A stretch of 64,000 bases of DNA from Sepiola atlantica (taxonomy: Eukaryota > Mollusca > Cephalopoda > Sepiida > Sepiolidae): the NCBI GenBank assembly GCA_963556195.1, contig OY744532.1, positions 104,881,083 to 104,945,082 on the forward strand, in the 5' to 3' direction. The notes under the pieces were generated by a model that saw nothing but the letters and a program-made list of their open reading frames with translations, was not told where the DNA came from and did no database searches. Shown here piece by piece: positions 45,253 to 57,075 of this stretch; the first letter of the stretch is position 1, and each line of letters opens with the position of its first letter. Both the position numbers and the translations under genes were made by a program.

Positions 45253-46190
45253 GGTGGTTTCTTAACCATTAAAACTATATTAAAAAAAACAAAAAAAACT
45301 TATAGTCCCAAGTCTTCCAGTGGAAAATCACTCATGTAAATCAATTTATTTTTTACAGTTATTATATTAGTTTATTTCTAACACTATTTTAAGGGATCAT
45401 CAGTTGTTTACCATGAAAAACTGTTTCGGGAATTTAATATATATATATTTATATACTTGGTATGGTTGTTTGTTCATAAATGTTAATCCAATGAACCTAT
45501 TATGTTTATCAATAGTGCTCAATAGCTACATATGTGCATGCATGTTTCAGTTGCGGCGCTATTAAAAGTCCAGCTTACTCAATGGAAAAATGGTGAAGGA
45601 GGCGTTTACCTTTCCGATAGAGAAGATACACTAGTAGTTGGAAGCAGTAGCCAAAATCATTAAACGGTGTAAATATTATCATTTTGTCACTAAACGAGTG
45701 GTAAGCTATCGAAAAGTACATAAAGAGCCCCGTTCTAGGCCGAAATAAATTATAGGGCAAATAAATTTAAAATGTTCGTTTTTTTTGCTATTTTTTAATT
45801 CTTTTACTCAATTTAATTTCATAATTTTCTATTTATCTATTAATGTATTTTTTCCTCCTGATTTATCTCATAGTGGGAATATTTTAAATATTTAATTTGC
45901 CGCTGGTTTTAATTTACTGCTTCTAAGGTACCTTCACTGTTATTATCTATTTTAAGCTGGCTGGTGGTAAAATATATGATTACATGATGAGAGGTCATGT
46001 CACCAGTATTGTCTGAATATATGTCTTTTTATCAGATATTACTGGATCCTGTTTTTTCTTCAGGGACTGCTGTATGTGATGTCTTCAAAGGCGCTAACGA
46101 ACAGATAGGTTAGAGGTTTCAAAACAATTATACAGAATAGAATATTTCCAAATTATCTCGGAAACGATTGTACGCCATATAATCCGTTGG
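45248..46190. other. No recognisable feature
   Basis: AT-rich; nothing convincing. A short TA run lies at 45440-45449. Confidence 0.35.
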
Positions 46191-46196
46191 TTTTGA

Positions 46197-46240
46197 ATTT
46201 TTGAAACAATGTTCGAATTTTGTTGATCTCAACCCACGCA

Positions 46241-46305
<65 letters not shown>

Positions 46306-46354
46306 ACACACACACGTGGGTTTAGATCAACAAAATTTGAACATTGTTTCAAAA
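46197..46354. repeat. ~155-bp palindrome with (TA)n core
   Basis: The left arm TTTTTGAAACAATGTTCGAA ... ATCTCAACCCACG and the right arm CGTGGGTTTAGATCAAC ... GTTTCAAAAA pair over ~42 bp with about three mismatches. Between them lies (TA)n with a short (AC)n on one side. The core is itself self-complementary, so almost the whole segment can form one hairpin. Confidence 0.85.
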
Positions 46355-46401
46355 ATATATATACATATGTATGTAATAATATTTATAAATAAATATTAAT
46401 T

Positions 46402-46545
46402 ATTTATTACCTACATACATCGATGTTTCATGCTTACGCAATCTTCAGTGCAATTCCCGACCGTCGACGGGCGCGAACTCCGACTACAAATCGCCACTGA
46501 TTCGCAAGTCAGGAGAGTTACCAGTTGGCCACCTGAAATCAGCTC
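46402..46545 (-). mobile_element. tRNA-headed SINE, family A, diverged
   Basis: On the minus strand: GTGGCCAACTGGTAACTC (box A-like), GGAGTTCGCGCCCGTCGAC (box B-like), CACTGAAGATTGCGTAAGC, ATGAAACATCGATGTATG and an AT end. Confidence 0.7.
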
Positions 46546-46639
46546 AGAATTTAGGAGGAATTTAACTTTGTAGATACCAAGTATTCACAGCAAGCGTGTT
46601 GGATCTCGCAATGAAGCTAGTAGTACCGCTTGTTATTAA

Positions 46640-46725
46640 ATTCACTCGATCTCGCTCGCTCTCGCTCTCTCTCTCTCATATATATATATGAGAGAGAGAG
46701 AGATAGAGATAGAGAGAGCAAGATA
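46640..46725. repeat. (CT)n(TA)n(GA)n palindrome
   Basis: CTCTCTCTCTCTC, then a short TA run, then GAGAGAGAGAGAG form a near-perfect palindrome of about 40 bp, extended loosely on both sides. Confidence 0.9.
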
Positions 46726-47345
46726 CATATAGTGTGTGTATTTAGTCAGCTTTATTTAACTTAAGCAAACAGTAGGTAACATAACAGAATTCCCGGCTTG
46801 ATTGCAGCATTTTTATTTCAATTTTTCTATTGATTTCTTGTGTCAAAATCAAAAGAAATAATGTATGTTCGATAATATCACTAACACTTTCGATTCTTCG
46901 TCGAATCATTTTCAGATGACGAAAACAAATGAACAAAAAGCTGAAGAAAGATAGAATTTTTTTTTAAAACAGTCGAGAACGCGCATGTGAAGTCAGTTAA
47001 CGTCAAAAGAACAAACCGATTCAGTTCAGGAGAAACATTTACAAATTAAATTCCGGAACGCCAGAATAAGCGTCACAGAATAAATTGTGATACGTTAATC
47101 ATTGTAAAATGTTGTTACTAATTTCATACATAGTGTTATTAATTGTCGGTTTCTGGATTTTAATAAAGCTAGCTTTGAGTATTTTTAATGTTTTAATTTG
47201 GTTTCAGAATGTATTATTTCAGTGTTATAAATTAAAATGTATCTTAAATTAGAGGAGGGAGTTAAATTATTGTAAATGTGAGTTAATTGAGATAGAGTTA
47301 AGAAAGTTCATGGTGTGTCGGTGGGAGATGGGATGTGGAACCTGG
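46726..47345. other. No recognisable feature
   Basis: AT-rich unique-looking sequence. Confidence 0.35.
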
Positions 47346-47346
47346 T

Positions 47347-47500
47347 GCTCTTTGCTAACGGTTACCACCATCACAATTTTCAGTCCGATCTGATTAATAG
47401 TTTTTTTAGTTATGAATATTTCCATAACATCATTTCGGGAATACTTCATACACTCTGTTGAGGTAAGGCCAAGATAAAACTTTGGCCAATCCTTACGTTG
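47347..47500 (+). repeat. Interspersed repeat F, copy 1
   Basis: Aligns with 53985-54135: GGTGCTCTTTGCTAACGGTT, ACCACCATCA, CAGTCCGATCTGATTAATAG and GAATACTTCATAC are shared with moderate divergence. Confidence 0.6.
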
Positions 47501-47860
47501 TCGGTCGAAGGTATGCACTCTTACGACTGACTTAGGCCCTTGTTGATTTAAAAAAAAATTTTCTCTTTTTATTTCCTTTGCTGAAATGTTACTTCGAAAC
47601 TTGCTGTAATAATTGGGCCATGAAGATTCCTTAACTCTGCAGAAATTTAAAAGTTATTATTAATAAATAAGAAGATCATCTAAACTTTTGAGATTTTAAC
47701 GTAAATATTCGTTAGTTATAAAAATATTAACAAACTCAAACTTTTCACCGCTGAGGCTTCATCACTCAGCTGAGATTAGTGCTTCACCCTATCCACATGG
47801 GGTTTAAACGCCTCAGGCTATACGAACTTAACATGGTCATCTAACTTAAATAAAGTCTAA
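47501..47860. other. No recognisable feature
   Basis: CGCTGAGGCTTCATCACTCA and CGCCTCAGG near 47745-47820 suggest a weak inverted pair. Nothing else is seen. Confidence 0.3.
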
Positions 47861-47861
47861 T

Positions 47862-47995
47862 TTCCAACCTTCCCTGATTATTTAAATGCTAACATTTTCT
47901 ATGTGAAATATTTAAACTAGCCAATCAGAATCCACTTCTCAAATATTTGGGTACAACTAAGCTTAAAGGTCATAACATGTCAATCATACCTAATG
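47862..47995 (+). repeat. Interspersed repeat H, diverged copy
   Basis: AGCCAATCAGAATCCACTTC and TGTCAATCATACCTAATG resemble the pair at 50040-50190 and 50450-50605. Confidence 0.45.
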
Positions 47996-48052
47996 ATTCG
48001 ATGCACCAGACGAAATGAGTTTACTCTCTTCTTGAAGACATATTACTTCACG

Positions 48053-48762
<710 letters not shown>

Positions 48763-48873
48763 GTTAGGTGTGAGAACAATCAAATACTCATATAGGGCAT
48801 TAATAATGGGGGGGTATTTATTTAATTAAACCCCTTCGGGCCAGTGTTGAAACACTTATCCATTCTCGAACAG

Positions 48874-48875
<2 letters not shown>

Positions 48876-48915
<40 letters not shown>

Positions 48916-48917
48916 GT

Positions 48918-48958
<41 letters not shown>
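48876..48958. repeat. (TA)n microsatellite
   Basis: 83 bp of TA with CATATGTATACA in the middle. Confidence 0.95.
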
Positions 48959-48960
<2 letters not shown>

Positions 48961-49209
48961 GAAAGCGCTCGAGTAGTGGCCGAATCTACAACACTTGGAA
49001 ATATACTATAATAGCTACCGCCAGTGGACCAAAAAGCTTTCTCGATGCATCAAGAATACTACTGAAATGAAATTAAAAAATGTGAGAATTCCGTGTCATT
49101 AAATAATGAGTTACTGCCTAAATATACATATAGCTCATTATGTAAAAGTAATGGGAGCTCCCAGCACTTGACAATATTTACATTGAGATATCAGTTACAT
49201 TCTGTTAGT

Positions 49210-49332
49210 GTCGTATAATATCGCAGGGGTAGAGGCGCCAACTGTCAGTTCGACGGTTGAGTTTCAATCCCAGCTTGATGCACTAACCGGTCTAGATAAG
49301 CTGTGATATAGCGACACAGCCTGCATGTGGAT
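49210..49332 (+). mobile_element. Possible tRNA-like SINE
   Basis: GCAGGGGTAGAGGCGCCAAC is weakly box A-like and TTGAGTTTCAATCCCAGC is box B-like. The segment ends in (ATCT)n(TA)n, a SINE-type tail. No second copy is found here. Confidence 0.45.
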
Positions 49333-49351
49333 GCCTATCTATCTATCTATC

Positions 49352-49409
<58 letters not shown>
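49333..49409. repeat. (ATCT)n(TA)n microsatellite
   Basis: 21 bp of ATCT and 55 bp of TA. Its right edge is the 3' end of the minus-strand LINE piece that follows. Confidence 0.97.
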
Positions 49410-49411
<2 letters not shown>

Positions 49412-49625
49412 CTAATAAGTCACCACTTATCAAGTCAAAATTACACTCAAGGATGGGGATAAACGATATTGATAGATTGTTAATTAATTCACGAAGAAGA
49501 TTACGAGAGGATTGAAAATGATTAATGGAATGAGCAAACGTTGATTATATATGGGGGCGGTTCATGACAAATATTTGTTCACATTGAATATGAAGAAATA
49601 CATGTTATAGCTTGCAAGTACGTAA
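49410..49625 (-). mobile_element. LINE 3' end fragment
   Basis: On the minus strand FIFNVNKYLS is readable, then a 3' UTR ending CTTGATAAGTGGTGACTTAT, shared with 18500-18570 and 52425. Its 3' end runs into (TA)n. Confidence 0.65.
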
Positions 49626-50039
49626 TCCCGTCGCAGTCAATTGTGGTAGAAGGCGAGTTCTTGTCATTATACTCTTCCAATGAAGTTAAAGTTCAGTCAA
49701 GTACCTTCCATGGAAATAACGATAGAGTAGAGAAAGACTAGCAACGTCTTGTCTCCGAGAGAGAAGCTGTAGAGAACAGAAAATATGTTCACTCACTGGA
49801 TTGCCAAGTCGACTTTTTTACTCTGTCAAGGCAAGAACATGTGCTCTGATCGGCACCTCCTTAGATGTGGCAGCGTTACTCCACCTTAAGTATCTCGAAC
49901 AGATAAAGGAATGACGACGAATACAACGTTTTCACTTATTTTATCATACCTAAATGTGGATCTATTTCCTCATATATAGGTTACGTCAGGGGATTCTAAT
50001 CTCCCTACTTATCGGGAATTAACGTGACGATCGATCTCT
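49626..50039. other. No recognisable feature
   Basis: May include more 5' LINE sequence, but no motif is readable. Confidence 0.3.
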
Positions 50040-50190
50040 AATGTTTCAATCTGCAACTGTTAAACTAACTACAAATCCTTCTATCAGACATTAGGAAAAA
50101 CAACCAATCAGAGCGATCTACCTTCGTATATGGTGACAGGTGAAGCTAAGGACACACTTTGCCAATCATATCAGAAGAGTAGAAAGTGAA
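50040..50190 (+). repeat. Interspersed repeat H, left flank of SINE B
   Basis: ACAAATCCTTCTATCAGACA, AACCAATCAGAGCGATCTAC and TTTGCCAATCATATCAGAAG align with 50450-50605. Confidence 0.55.
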
Positions 50191-50194
50191 CTTT

Positions 50195-50440
50195 AGGTTT
50201 GCTTCCGGCAGCCTTGTAACTCTTGCTTCCCTTATTTTATCCTTTAGTCCTCACATTCCATAAGCGATGTTATTGCAAAAGGGGAAAGAATTGCTGTTTT
50301 CTACGTCGAAATCTATCAATCTAACACTTATCGTTGGCTGTTTTCTTACCTAAAAGTAATATTTTTTAGCCCCTTACATCAAGTGGCTTCATGCTTTGTC
50401 TGGAGCGATTTCCATTAAAAAATACCTAAGTTAGTTTATG
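50195..50440 (+). mobile_element. SINE family B, copy on + strand
   Basis: TTATCCTTTAGTCCTCACAT, AGAATTGCTGTTTTCTACG, CACTTATCGTTGGCTGTTTT and CATCAAGTGGCTTCATGCTT match 57068-57300 in inverse orientation. The tRNA head is almost unrecognisable here. Confidence 0.7.
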
Positions 50441-50449
50441 TATTCTAAA

Positions 50450-50605
50450 TTATAATTCTCAACCATTTTAACATCAAATCCTACTATATCACATGAAATA
50501 ATTCAACCAATCAGAGCTATCTTCTTTTCGTATCAGACAATATGTTAATCTCGGGATCAAGCTTTGTCAATCCTACCTAAGAAGTATTACGCTACGTAAT
50601 ACGCA
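50450..50605 (+). repeat. Interspersed repeat H, right flank of SINE B
   Basis: CAAATCCTACTATATCACAT, CAACCAATCAGAGCTATCTT and TTTGTCAATCCTACCTAAG align with 50040-50190. Confidence 0.55.
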
Positions 50606-50984
50606 ACATTTAAGAACAAAAACATTCCAAAGTTAAGATCCTGTTTAAACTGACTTTACAAAAATCTCTGATTAATCTAACATCTTCATTTGTATTCCTC
50701 CTACAGAAACATCGCCGAGCCAATTTGATTGATTGCAAAACATGGTCGTTAAACCTTTCTCCTCTCTATTCCGTTTTAATGGCGAGAAAGAATGGAATTT
50801 ATAGGCGACATCAATCACCCGTCTGCGCTTCATCCCACATAGATCGCAAGACAATAGATAGCCAATTAGAAAAAGACAATATTAGAACAATTGTTATATA
50901 GAGAATGTAGGCTGAGATATACCAGGGAATCTGGTTGATTGAGTAATACTAAATTAGAAGAGAGAGGGAATATTTGAAATAGTC
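50606..50984. other. No recognisable feature
   Basis: Mixed sequence; a 60-codon minus-strand frame has no motif. Confidence 0.3.
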
Positions 50985-51115
50985 CAGTCGGTGTGTAGTC
51001 TTACGTTCATTTACATTTACTACACGGTTCGAATCCGATGCTTTATTTCGACACTGGCCGCAGTGTCAATCATACGGTCTCGGTCACTGCTTTAACAAAA
51101 AGAAGTCAGGGTTAT
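50985..51115 (+). mobile_element. Possible tRNA-like SINE head
   Basis: CCAGTCGGTGTGTAGTCTTA could be a degenerate box A and CACGGTTCGAATCCGATGC is a good box B, about 45 bp apart. No second copy is found here. Confidence 0.45.
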
Positions 51116-52156
51116 ATATTAATATACGGGTCTTACTCGTAATTCGATTTTATTTAAATAATGTAATTATTGGTGATCGATGTTATCTGCTTTACCGCTG
51201 TTGAACAACAGGTTTATAACACGTTTATATGTCGGCTCTGTTGTTGTCGCCTGCAGCTTGTGTCGGGCTGCTATCTGTTTTCTTTCGGCCACATTGTCTG
51301 TGGTCACAATCTCCATCATCTCATGTCCCTGGCGATTTCTCCGTAAGCTGAAATCGAATCTCCCCGTACACGATAAAAGATAACAAGCCTTTCTTTTTAG
51401 TTTGAGCTATTTATTTTCTATTATCTTGTAGTAGAGAGAGAAGCTTACGCTAGTTAATTTAATTACTTGTAAGGGAAGGAAGAGGGGGACATCGTCTGGC
51501 TCTCATTTTGGGGGATCTGAAATCCCCTAGCTTATGTAAGCGCTACATGGCTAAGGCGACTTGACTAGTCGACTTCCAAGTCAAAACTAAAATCTCAACT
51601 CCAGTTTTCCAACCGGGAAAACTATGACGTCACAAAATCTCGTGATCAAAACGCAGGTGTGACCTAACCTTTGAACTAAGGTCTCATCACCCGTCACTGC
51701 GACCGTTAGAAACAACATTGCACTAAACTTGCACGAGATGACTTCGTTACAAATCGCGCAAGCTTAGCAATCTCTCATACGTCCATCATCACATGCGTCC
51801 CATTATATAACACCGCTTACCATGTGTGTTTATTTCTATAGGGATAACTGTATGGCGTAGTTAAGGTTCTGTGTGTGATTTATTAAGTGCTTTATTTTAT
51901 TAAAACCTTTTTTTAATTTGTTTATTTATAATTTTTATTTTTAAATAGAGGGGCAGCGCGCGTCGTCGCCACCTTGTTTAATCATTCTTATTATTAGGTC
52001 AGAAATTGGGGGCATAAAATCTACCAATTTTAAGGTAACACGAGCAATCCTTAGAAATTCGGACATAATACTCCCGTAAAATATATACACAGGGCAGGTA
52101 CCATTTTTATGTGGCATCCGCACGATACGAAAAAGAAATGAATTTATTTTATCAAA

Positions 52157-52160
<4 letters not shown>
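51116..52160. other. No recognisable feature
   Basis: Unique-looking sequence without motifs. Confidence 0.3.
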
Positions 52161-52213
<53 letters not shown>

Positions 52214-52219
52214 TATATA
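52161..52219. repeat. (TA)n microsatellite
   Basis: 59 bp of TA with one C. Confidence 0.96.
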
Positions 52220-52424
52220 AAGATACAAATATAACCTTACAAGATTATGTATAGTTTAATGGGAGTTTGATTTAAATTATGAGTTAATGCTAACCGATAC
52301 CAAATACCAAAGTACAGAGTGACCCCAAGAAATGCCACCCATGGAATACGCAACTATTTTAGCAATCAAACCATATGCGATACAAAACACTGCACTCTAT
52401 GGCTAACTTGTCAGCGTAATCTTT

Positions 52425-52690
52425 TTTACTAAAGAGTCATCGCTTATCAAGGCCCAAAGGCCACTCGAGGATAATGGGCAATGAGCGTCAGGTAGGCGGT
52501 GAGACACAACCGTGATGATTGGTAGTGATGGTGGAAATTAGTCAGAACTTGATTATTTAAGAAGATGTCTAACAAAAATATGTTTACATTAGGCTTGAAA
52601 ACAACCATGCTATAGTCAGCAGGGAGGCAGACCCGCGATATTGTGTTCCACCGTGAAATTTACAATAGTTTTTTTTTAGTGATATATGAG
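52425..52690 (-). mobile_element. LINE 3' end fragment
   Basis: The minus strand reads DYSMVVFKPNVNIFLLDIF, the carboxyl end of the same LINE as 17562-18580. A 3' UTR follows, ending GGCCTTGATAAGCGATGACT. It is 5'-truncated and has no (TA)n tail. Confidence 0.7.
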
Positions 52691-53200
52691 GTCACTCTGG
52701 TGATCGTCTCATCAGTAGGGAGTTTGATCCTGAAAGGGCTTAACACTCACCGAACTCTAACCCCCCCCCCCGCAAAGATTGTTATCCGTGTAGTTATTTC
52801 AAGGATAATGTATATCGAAACAATTCGCAGACTATTTCTAAACTAAACATTAAATTAAGACAATGGCAACAGAGGAATGTTACATGTCGTATCCAGAAGT
52901 GCTTATGATTGAACTGATATAAAACAAAGAATGTTGAATATTTATGACTCAAACGTGGTGGACATGTCATGTCTAGAGTGAATTTTATTTCTACCAAATA
53001 TGGTTCGTTTGTAGCAAGGATTGTGAATTCCATTCAACTATTCCATGGGTGACGTTGTTTTTTATTTGGAGGGGGGGGTAGGATCACGCTGTAATTAGAT
53101 TTAACGTCAAATGTCATATTAAAAAAAACAACTGCATGGTTAGTAAAAATCGACACAAAAATCGAAAGTAAAAAGACTCCTGGTCAACGCCGTCTAAAAA
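52691..53200. other. No recognisable feature
   Basis: Short poly(C) and poly(G) runs near 52760 and 53073. Nothing else is seen. Confidence 0.35.
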
Positions 53201-53203
53201 AAA

Positions 53204-53360
53204 CTAATAGCTTATAATAGATTATAATAGCTTATAATAGCTTATAATAGCTTATAATAGATTATAATAGCTTATAATAGATTATAATAGCTTATAATAG
53301 CTTATAATAGCTTATAATAGATTATAATAGCTTATAATAGATTATAATAGCTTGTAATAG
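53204..53360 (+). repeat. 10-bp minisatellite with 60-bp higher-order unit
   Basis: About 16 units of CTTATAATAG or ATTATAATAG. The order of C and A units repeats exactly: 53221-53280 is identical to 53281-53340. Confidence 0.95.
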
Positions 53361-53616
53361 ATGTGTCGAGGGTGTGTCAGTCCGTCTGTCGCGATAGAGT
53401 TTAAAATATAGGGTGGTCCACTTAAAAGTAGCCTGAACACTAGTCGACTAGAAGAATGAGGCAGTGAGAGTAGGTATTCCATTGTGCACGTGTTTCTGAA
53501 GGCATGTTTGTTTTACTAACCAAAACATTGGATGAGACTCGAAGTGAATAAAGTTATTGAGGAGGGGTTGAGCATTAATAAAGAGGTAAATAAATGTTTT
53601 ATGTCGAATTTGTTTG

Positions 53617-53711
53617 TTCGTTCGTTCGTTCGTTCGTTCGTTCGTTCGTTCGTTCGTTCGTTCGTTCGTTCGTTTGTTTGTTTGTTTGTTTGTTCGTTCG
53701 TTCGTTCGTTT
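53617..53711 (+). repeat. (TTCG)n/(TTTG)n microsatellite
   Basis: About 95 bp of TTCG with two stretches changed to TTTG. Four-base units give Thr-Asn-Glu-Arg style frames that are artefacts. Confidence 0.97.
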
Positions 53712-53984
53712 GTTTCTGTACAGCCTAACATCAATATCGATTGACCCATCTTGACCAACCTTGGTTAAAATATCAGCTATAATCTAACTTAAATGTGATT
53801 TAATTTATTGGATATATAGGTCCAAGATCGAGGTGAAGGTCACGGAAAAGCCGAAAGTCAAATCTTGGCGATAACTTCGGTTCTGTTAATCAGAGTCTCG
53901 CTACTTGACACATATTCTAACATCTTTTATGATATTGACCTTAAGCATTGAAATTGAACGTCAAAATGTCGATGTATGAACCGG

Positions 53985-54135
53985 ATGCTCGTTGATAACA
54001 GTAACCACCATCAAAGAGTTCAGCCTGATCAGATAAATAGGTGTTGAGTTATCCACGTTTATATGGAATAACTTGTAGAATACTTCATACAATATGGAGT
54101 AGTAGGGCACAGTATTACGTTGTCAGGCGGAGGTG
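53985..54135 (+). repeat. Interspersed repeat F, copy 2
   Basis: Partner of 47347-47500 with shared GTAACCACCATCA and AGAATACTTCATACA. Upstream, GGTGAAGGTCACGGAAAA at 53831 may belong to the same element. Confidence 0.55.
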
Positions 54136-54565
54136 TGTAGTGTCGAAACTGGTGTATGTTCTTGTTAGTGTATTAGATGAAAACACGTCTGGTGGTTTAT
54201 CGCCTCGTTTGCCTATAACCAGTGTTGCCAGTTTAGCGGTTTTCCCGCTAGATCTGGAGATATTATTTAGAAATCTAGCTAATAAAATGTTGATCTAGCT
54301 GATAACGGTTTTGTTTTCTGTAAAATCTGCTGCTTTATTTTGTCACCCACATATCCGCAATTTCAGGTAGTGTCTAGCGAAAAACGAGTCGCCTCTGGCA
54401 TACACCGACATCAACAAGTATTTACTAGTAACACGTATCCTAAACACAAAAAGACTGAAAACGATCATGACGCCTTCTCAGAATACCTAAATTTTTAACG
54501 GTAAAAATCAATTTATAAACGTTCAGCAAAACCGGAAGTATATCTCCATACTACGTATGAGATAC
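54136..54565. other. No recognisable feature
   Basis: Short frames only. Confidence 0.3.
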
Positions 54566-54567
54566 TT

Positions 54568-54703
54568 GGCCTTTTGGCTAAGATCAAAGTGTAGTATCTG
54601 TTCCGATGTATACTGCACCCCATAGACTGGTATTGTCTTGGCCTTCGGGGCTTGATTTACGCCTTGTGCTTAACTTCTGGAGAGGAGTAAATCAATACTC
54701 CCT
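54568..54703 (+). mobile_element. U2-headed SINE, internally deleted
   Basis: The U2 head is the best in the window: GGCCTTTTGGCTAAGATCAA, one extra A, then GTGTAGTATCTGTTC, identical to U2 over 35 positions apart from the insertion. It continues to TGATTTACGCC, then jumps to the tail (TTGTGCTTAACTTCTGGAGA and GTAAATCAATACTC), skipping ~240 bp of body. The head and tail are therefore physically linked parts of one element. Confidence 0.78.
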
Positions 54704-55787
54704 CCGCCTTGTCCTAATCATTTGTAAAATAACATTAAAACAAGTCGTTCTCTTACACCTCTGGTTTGTTTGTTTGTAACTGTATCACGAGAAAACGTCG
54801 CAAGTCTATCCCCACACTTAGTATAACATACCCCATCGGCCTTGTGTCAATCATTTGTAACAAAAAATAACATTAAAATAAATCGTTTATCAATGACATC
54901 GTTTTTTTAGACATTTAAATGAAATACAAAACATTAAACATTAAAGTGGCAAATAAAAATTTAATAACATTTAAATTAAAAAATGTTTATAAAAACTTCT
55001 GAATGTTATATATTTTCGCAATATCTTATATACACGATGAAAAGTTGACATCTAGTGAGATATCCGATCTAGCCGGTTTTAGAAAATCTCAGTTGACAAC
55101 AGTTTCGATCATGCTTAAGTTTGAAATACCATTTCCGTTGCTAAACACGTATGTTGAGTGGACGCATCTTGTGAATATTAGTATTTGGTTTGTTTTGTTG
55201 GGTTTTTCGTTTCAGGTTTAAATAAAGCGTATAATTCAGAAGTTCAAAACTAATAAGATTATTTTCACTAGACGCAAATGTTTGATACAATATCGATATT
55301 ATCAAGTTGGTAAATAGTGGGAAATCTTATTGCATATGTCAGGCCGATCAATCATGTAACTTTTAGCCAAATCTCATTGAGCTTTCCGACAAGATGACTC
55401 TACCATGATTATTTTATTACTATAGATAGGCAAGTCAATTGGAAGCAACATATACAGGACACCGCCGCCCCCCCCCACACACACACATATAAAAGAAATA
55501 CCATTTTACAAACTCCCGTCATGGCACTGCTCTTATTTGGAATATGATATTCTCTTCAGTTCAGTAATAGTCTGCGAGTTGTTTCAGTAGATATTCTCTT
55601 TGAGATAACCTCACAGATAAAAATCTAGGTCATTATGGTCCGATGAGTGTGAAAGACATTCAGGATCACACCTCATACTGATGAGACGATCAACAAAGTG
55701 TTCCTGAAGCCAGGCAAAATAGTAATTACAAGTGTGTGGAGTTGTTCCATCTTGTTGAAACCACTGTTCACCCCTCACTTTTCATCC
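54704..55787. other. Unannotated stretch with a small direct repeat
   Basis: CCTTGTCCTAATCATTTGTA near 54708 and a near copy at 54840 share AATAACATTAAAA. No gene is seen. Confidence 0.35.
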
Positions 55788-55842
55788 GTCACAGCGTCTC
55801 TCCGTCTGTCAAACATGACTAAAAAAAACATTTAACGACCAC
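55788..55842 (+). repeat. Left half of the sequence split by an LTR
   Basis: GCGTCTCTCCGTCTGTCAAA and ACATTTAACGACCAC correspond to 56987-57030. The right half resumes at 56339. Confidence 0.6.
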
Positions 55843-56338
55843 TGTTGGATAATGGCTCTGTGGGGCCGGACGCATCTTAAAGTGGACGTATGTGGGGAGA
55901 TCGTTTGGTTTGGCTTGCGCGATTTAGTGCGGGTGGACCCGTACAGTCGAGTGCAAAACAAACTGGTTCTCACAGTCGGAGCTCACAGACGTTGACGGGG
56001 ACACCACGTTGATGAGACCTCGGATCAAGGGTCAAGGTGCACCTGCGCATGCTGGTTCTGTGACGCCTGAATAAAACAGAATCAAAAGTTTAAAAGATTG
56101 TTTGTCTCGTGAATTGTTGTATAAAGGTTTTGTTGCAGACACAGCAGACGACATCGAGACGACACCCCTCCACGCGACGAGGAAAGAGAGAAGGTACGAG
56201 AAATTAAAAGGTATGCAACATATACATTTTTGGTGTTGAATATGACCAGTTGTTTAAGCGAGAACTTCCACGGCCCATTCCTGGACATGTATACAAAGCG
56301 AGAACCGCCACGGCCCATTCCGGGACGGCTATTCAACA
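55843..56338. mobile_element. Solo LTR, family L1, short form
   Basis: 496 bp from TGTTGGATAATGGC to CTATTCAACA, with TGTTG/CAACA inverted termini. CCAC lies directly on both sides as a 4-bp target duplication. It is homologous to 33868-34648 but lacks ~275 bp. AATAAA at 56070-56075 may be a polyadenylation signal in the + orientation. No internal region is present. A paralogous unfilled site is at 56985-57075. Confidence 0.82.
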
Positions 56339-56984
56339 CCACTAACTAGCTTATCAACGCAAGAGCGAGCATTTTGAGCATATAATTTAATGGGGATAAC
56401 ACAAAGACTGTGGGGCATTTATAACTGAAACTTGGTGGACAAGTAAGGCATAGACTTAATTTAAGTGTAATTTATTAATGATTTCATCGGTGACATTTTA
56501 GGGGTCAACTTTTCTGTCTCTATAAAATATCTGACTCTAAGATAGACGAGGTGTCATCAGAAAGTACAGAGAAACTTCGTGTAAAAACGGGTCTTCGCAG
56601 AAGTTAAGCCAGCTCTGAACCTTACGTGTTCCGTATGGGTAGGATGTTCTCCCTGTCAATGTTTTGTATTTTTAGTACTAAATAAAGCGTGTTTGTTTCA
56701 TGGCAGGGTTATACAGCGTGTCCATCATTATAGTGTGGGATAGCATCATATGCAACACCATATTAAGGAGAGTTTACCTTAACAGTGACCTTTCTTTAGT
56801 CAGCTATCTTACCTACTGGTGTATCCAGATGTTAATACTCTTAATCTAACGTTTATAAATAGATTAATTTCATTGTGTATCATGTACAATTACCCTCTTT
56901 AGGGGGCAGCTAGATACAAAGAACTACTTCCATTATGTTCACATGCAAAGTATACATGTTAATACACTTATATTTAAAGTGCAC
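56339..56984. other. No recognisable gene
   Basis: The first ~45 bp (TTATCAACGCAAGAGCGAGC) are the right half of the target sequence. The rest is unplaced. Confidence 0.35.
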
Positions 56985-57075
56985 GGCATCTCTACGTCTG
57001 TCAAAGATTACTAAAAACTATGTAACGACTACTAAATAACGATCAGTATTGATCAACGCAAGGGTGAACATTTTT
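56985..57075 (+). repeat. Paralogous empty site for the 55843 LTR
   Basis: Reads through CATCTCTACGTCTGTCAAAG, GTAACGACTACTAAATAACG and TTGATCAACGCAAGGGTGAA without the LTR. Confidence 0.6.

Noticed and set aside
53516..53758. Thr-Asn-Glu-Arg repeat protein
   Set aside because: Translation of the (TTCG)n microsatellite.
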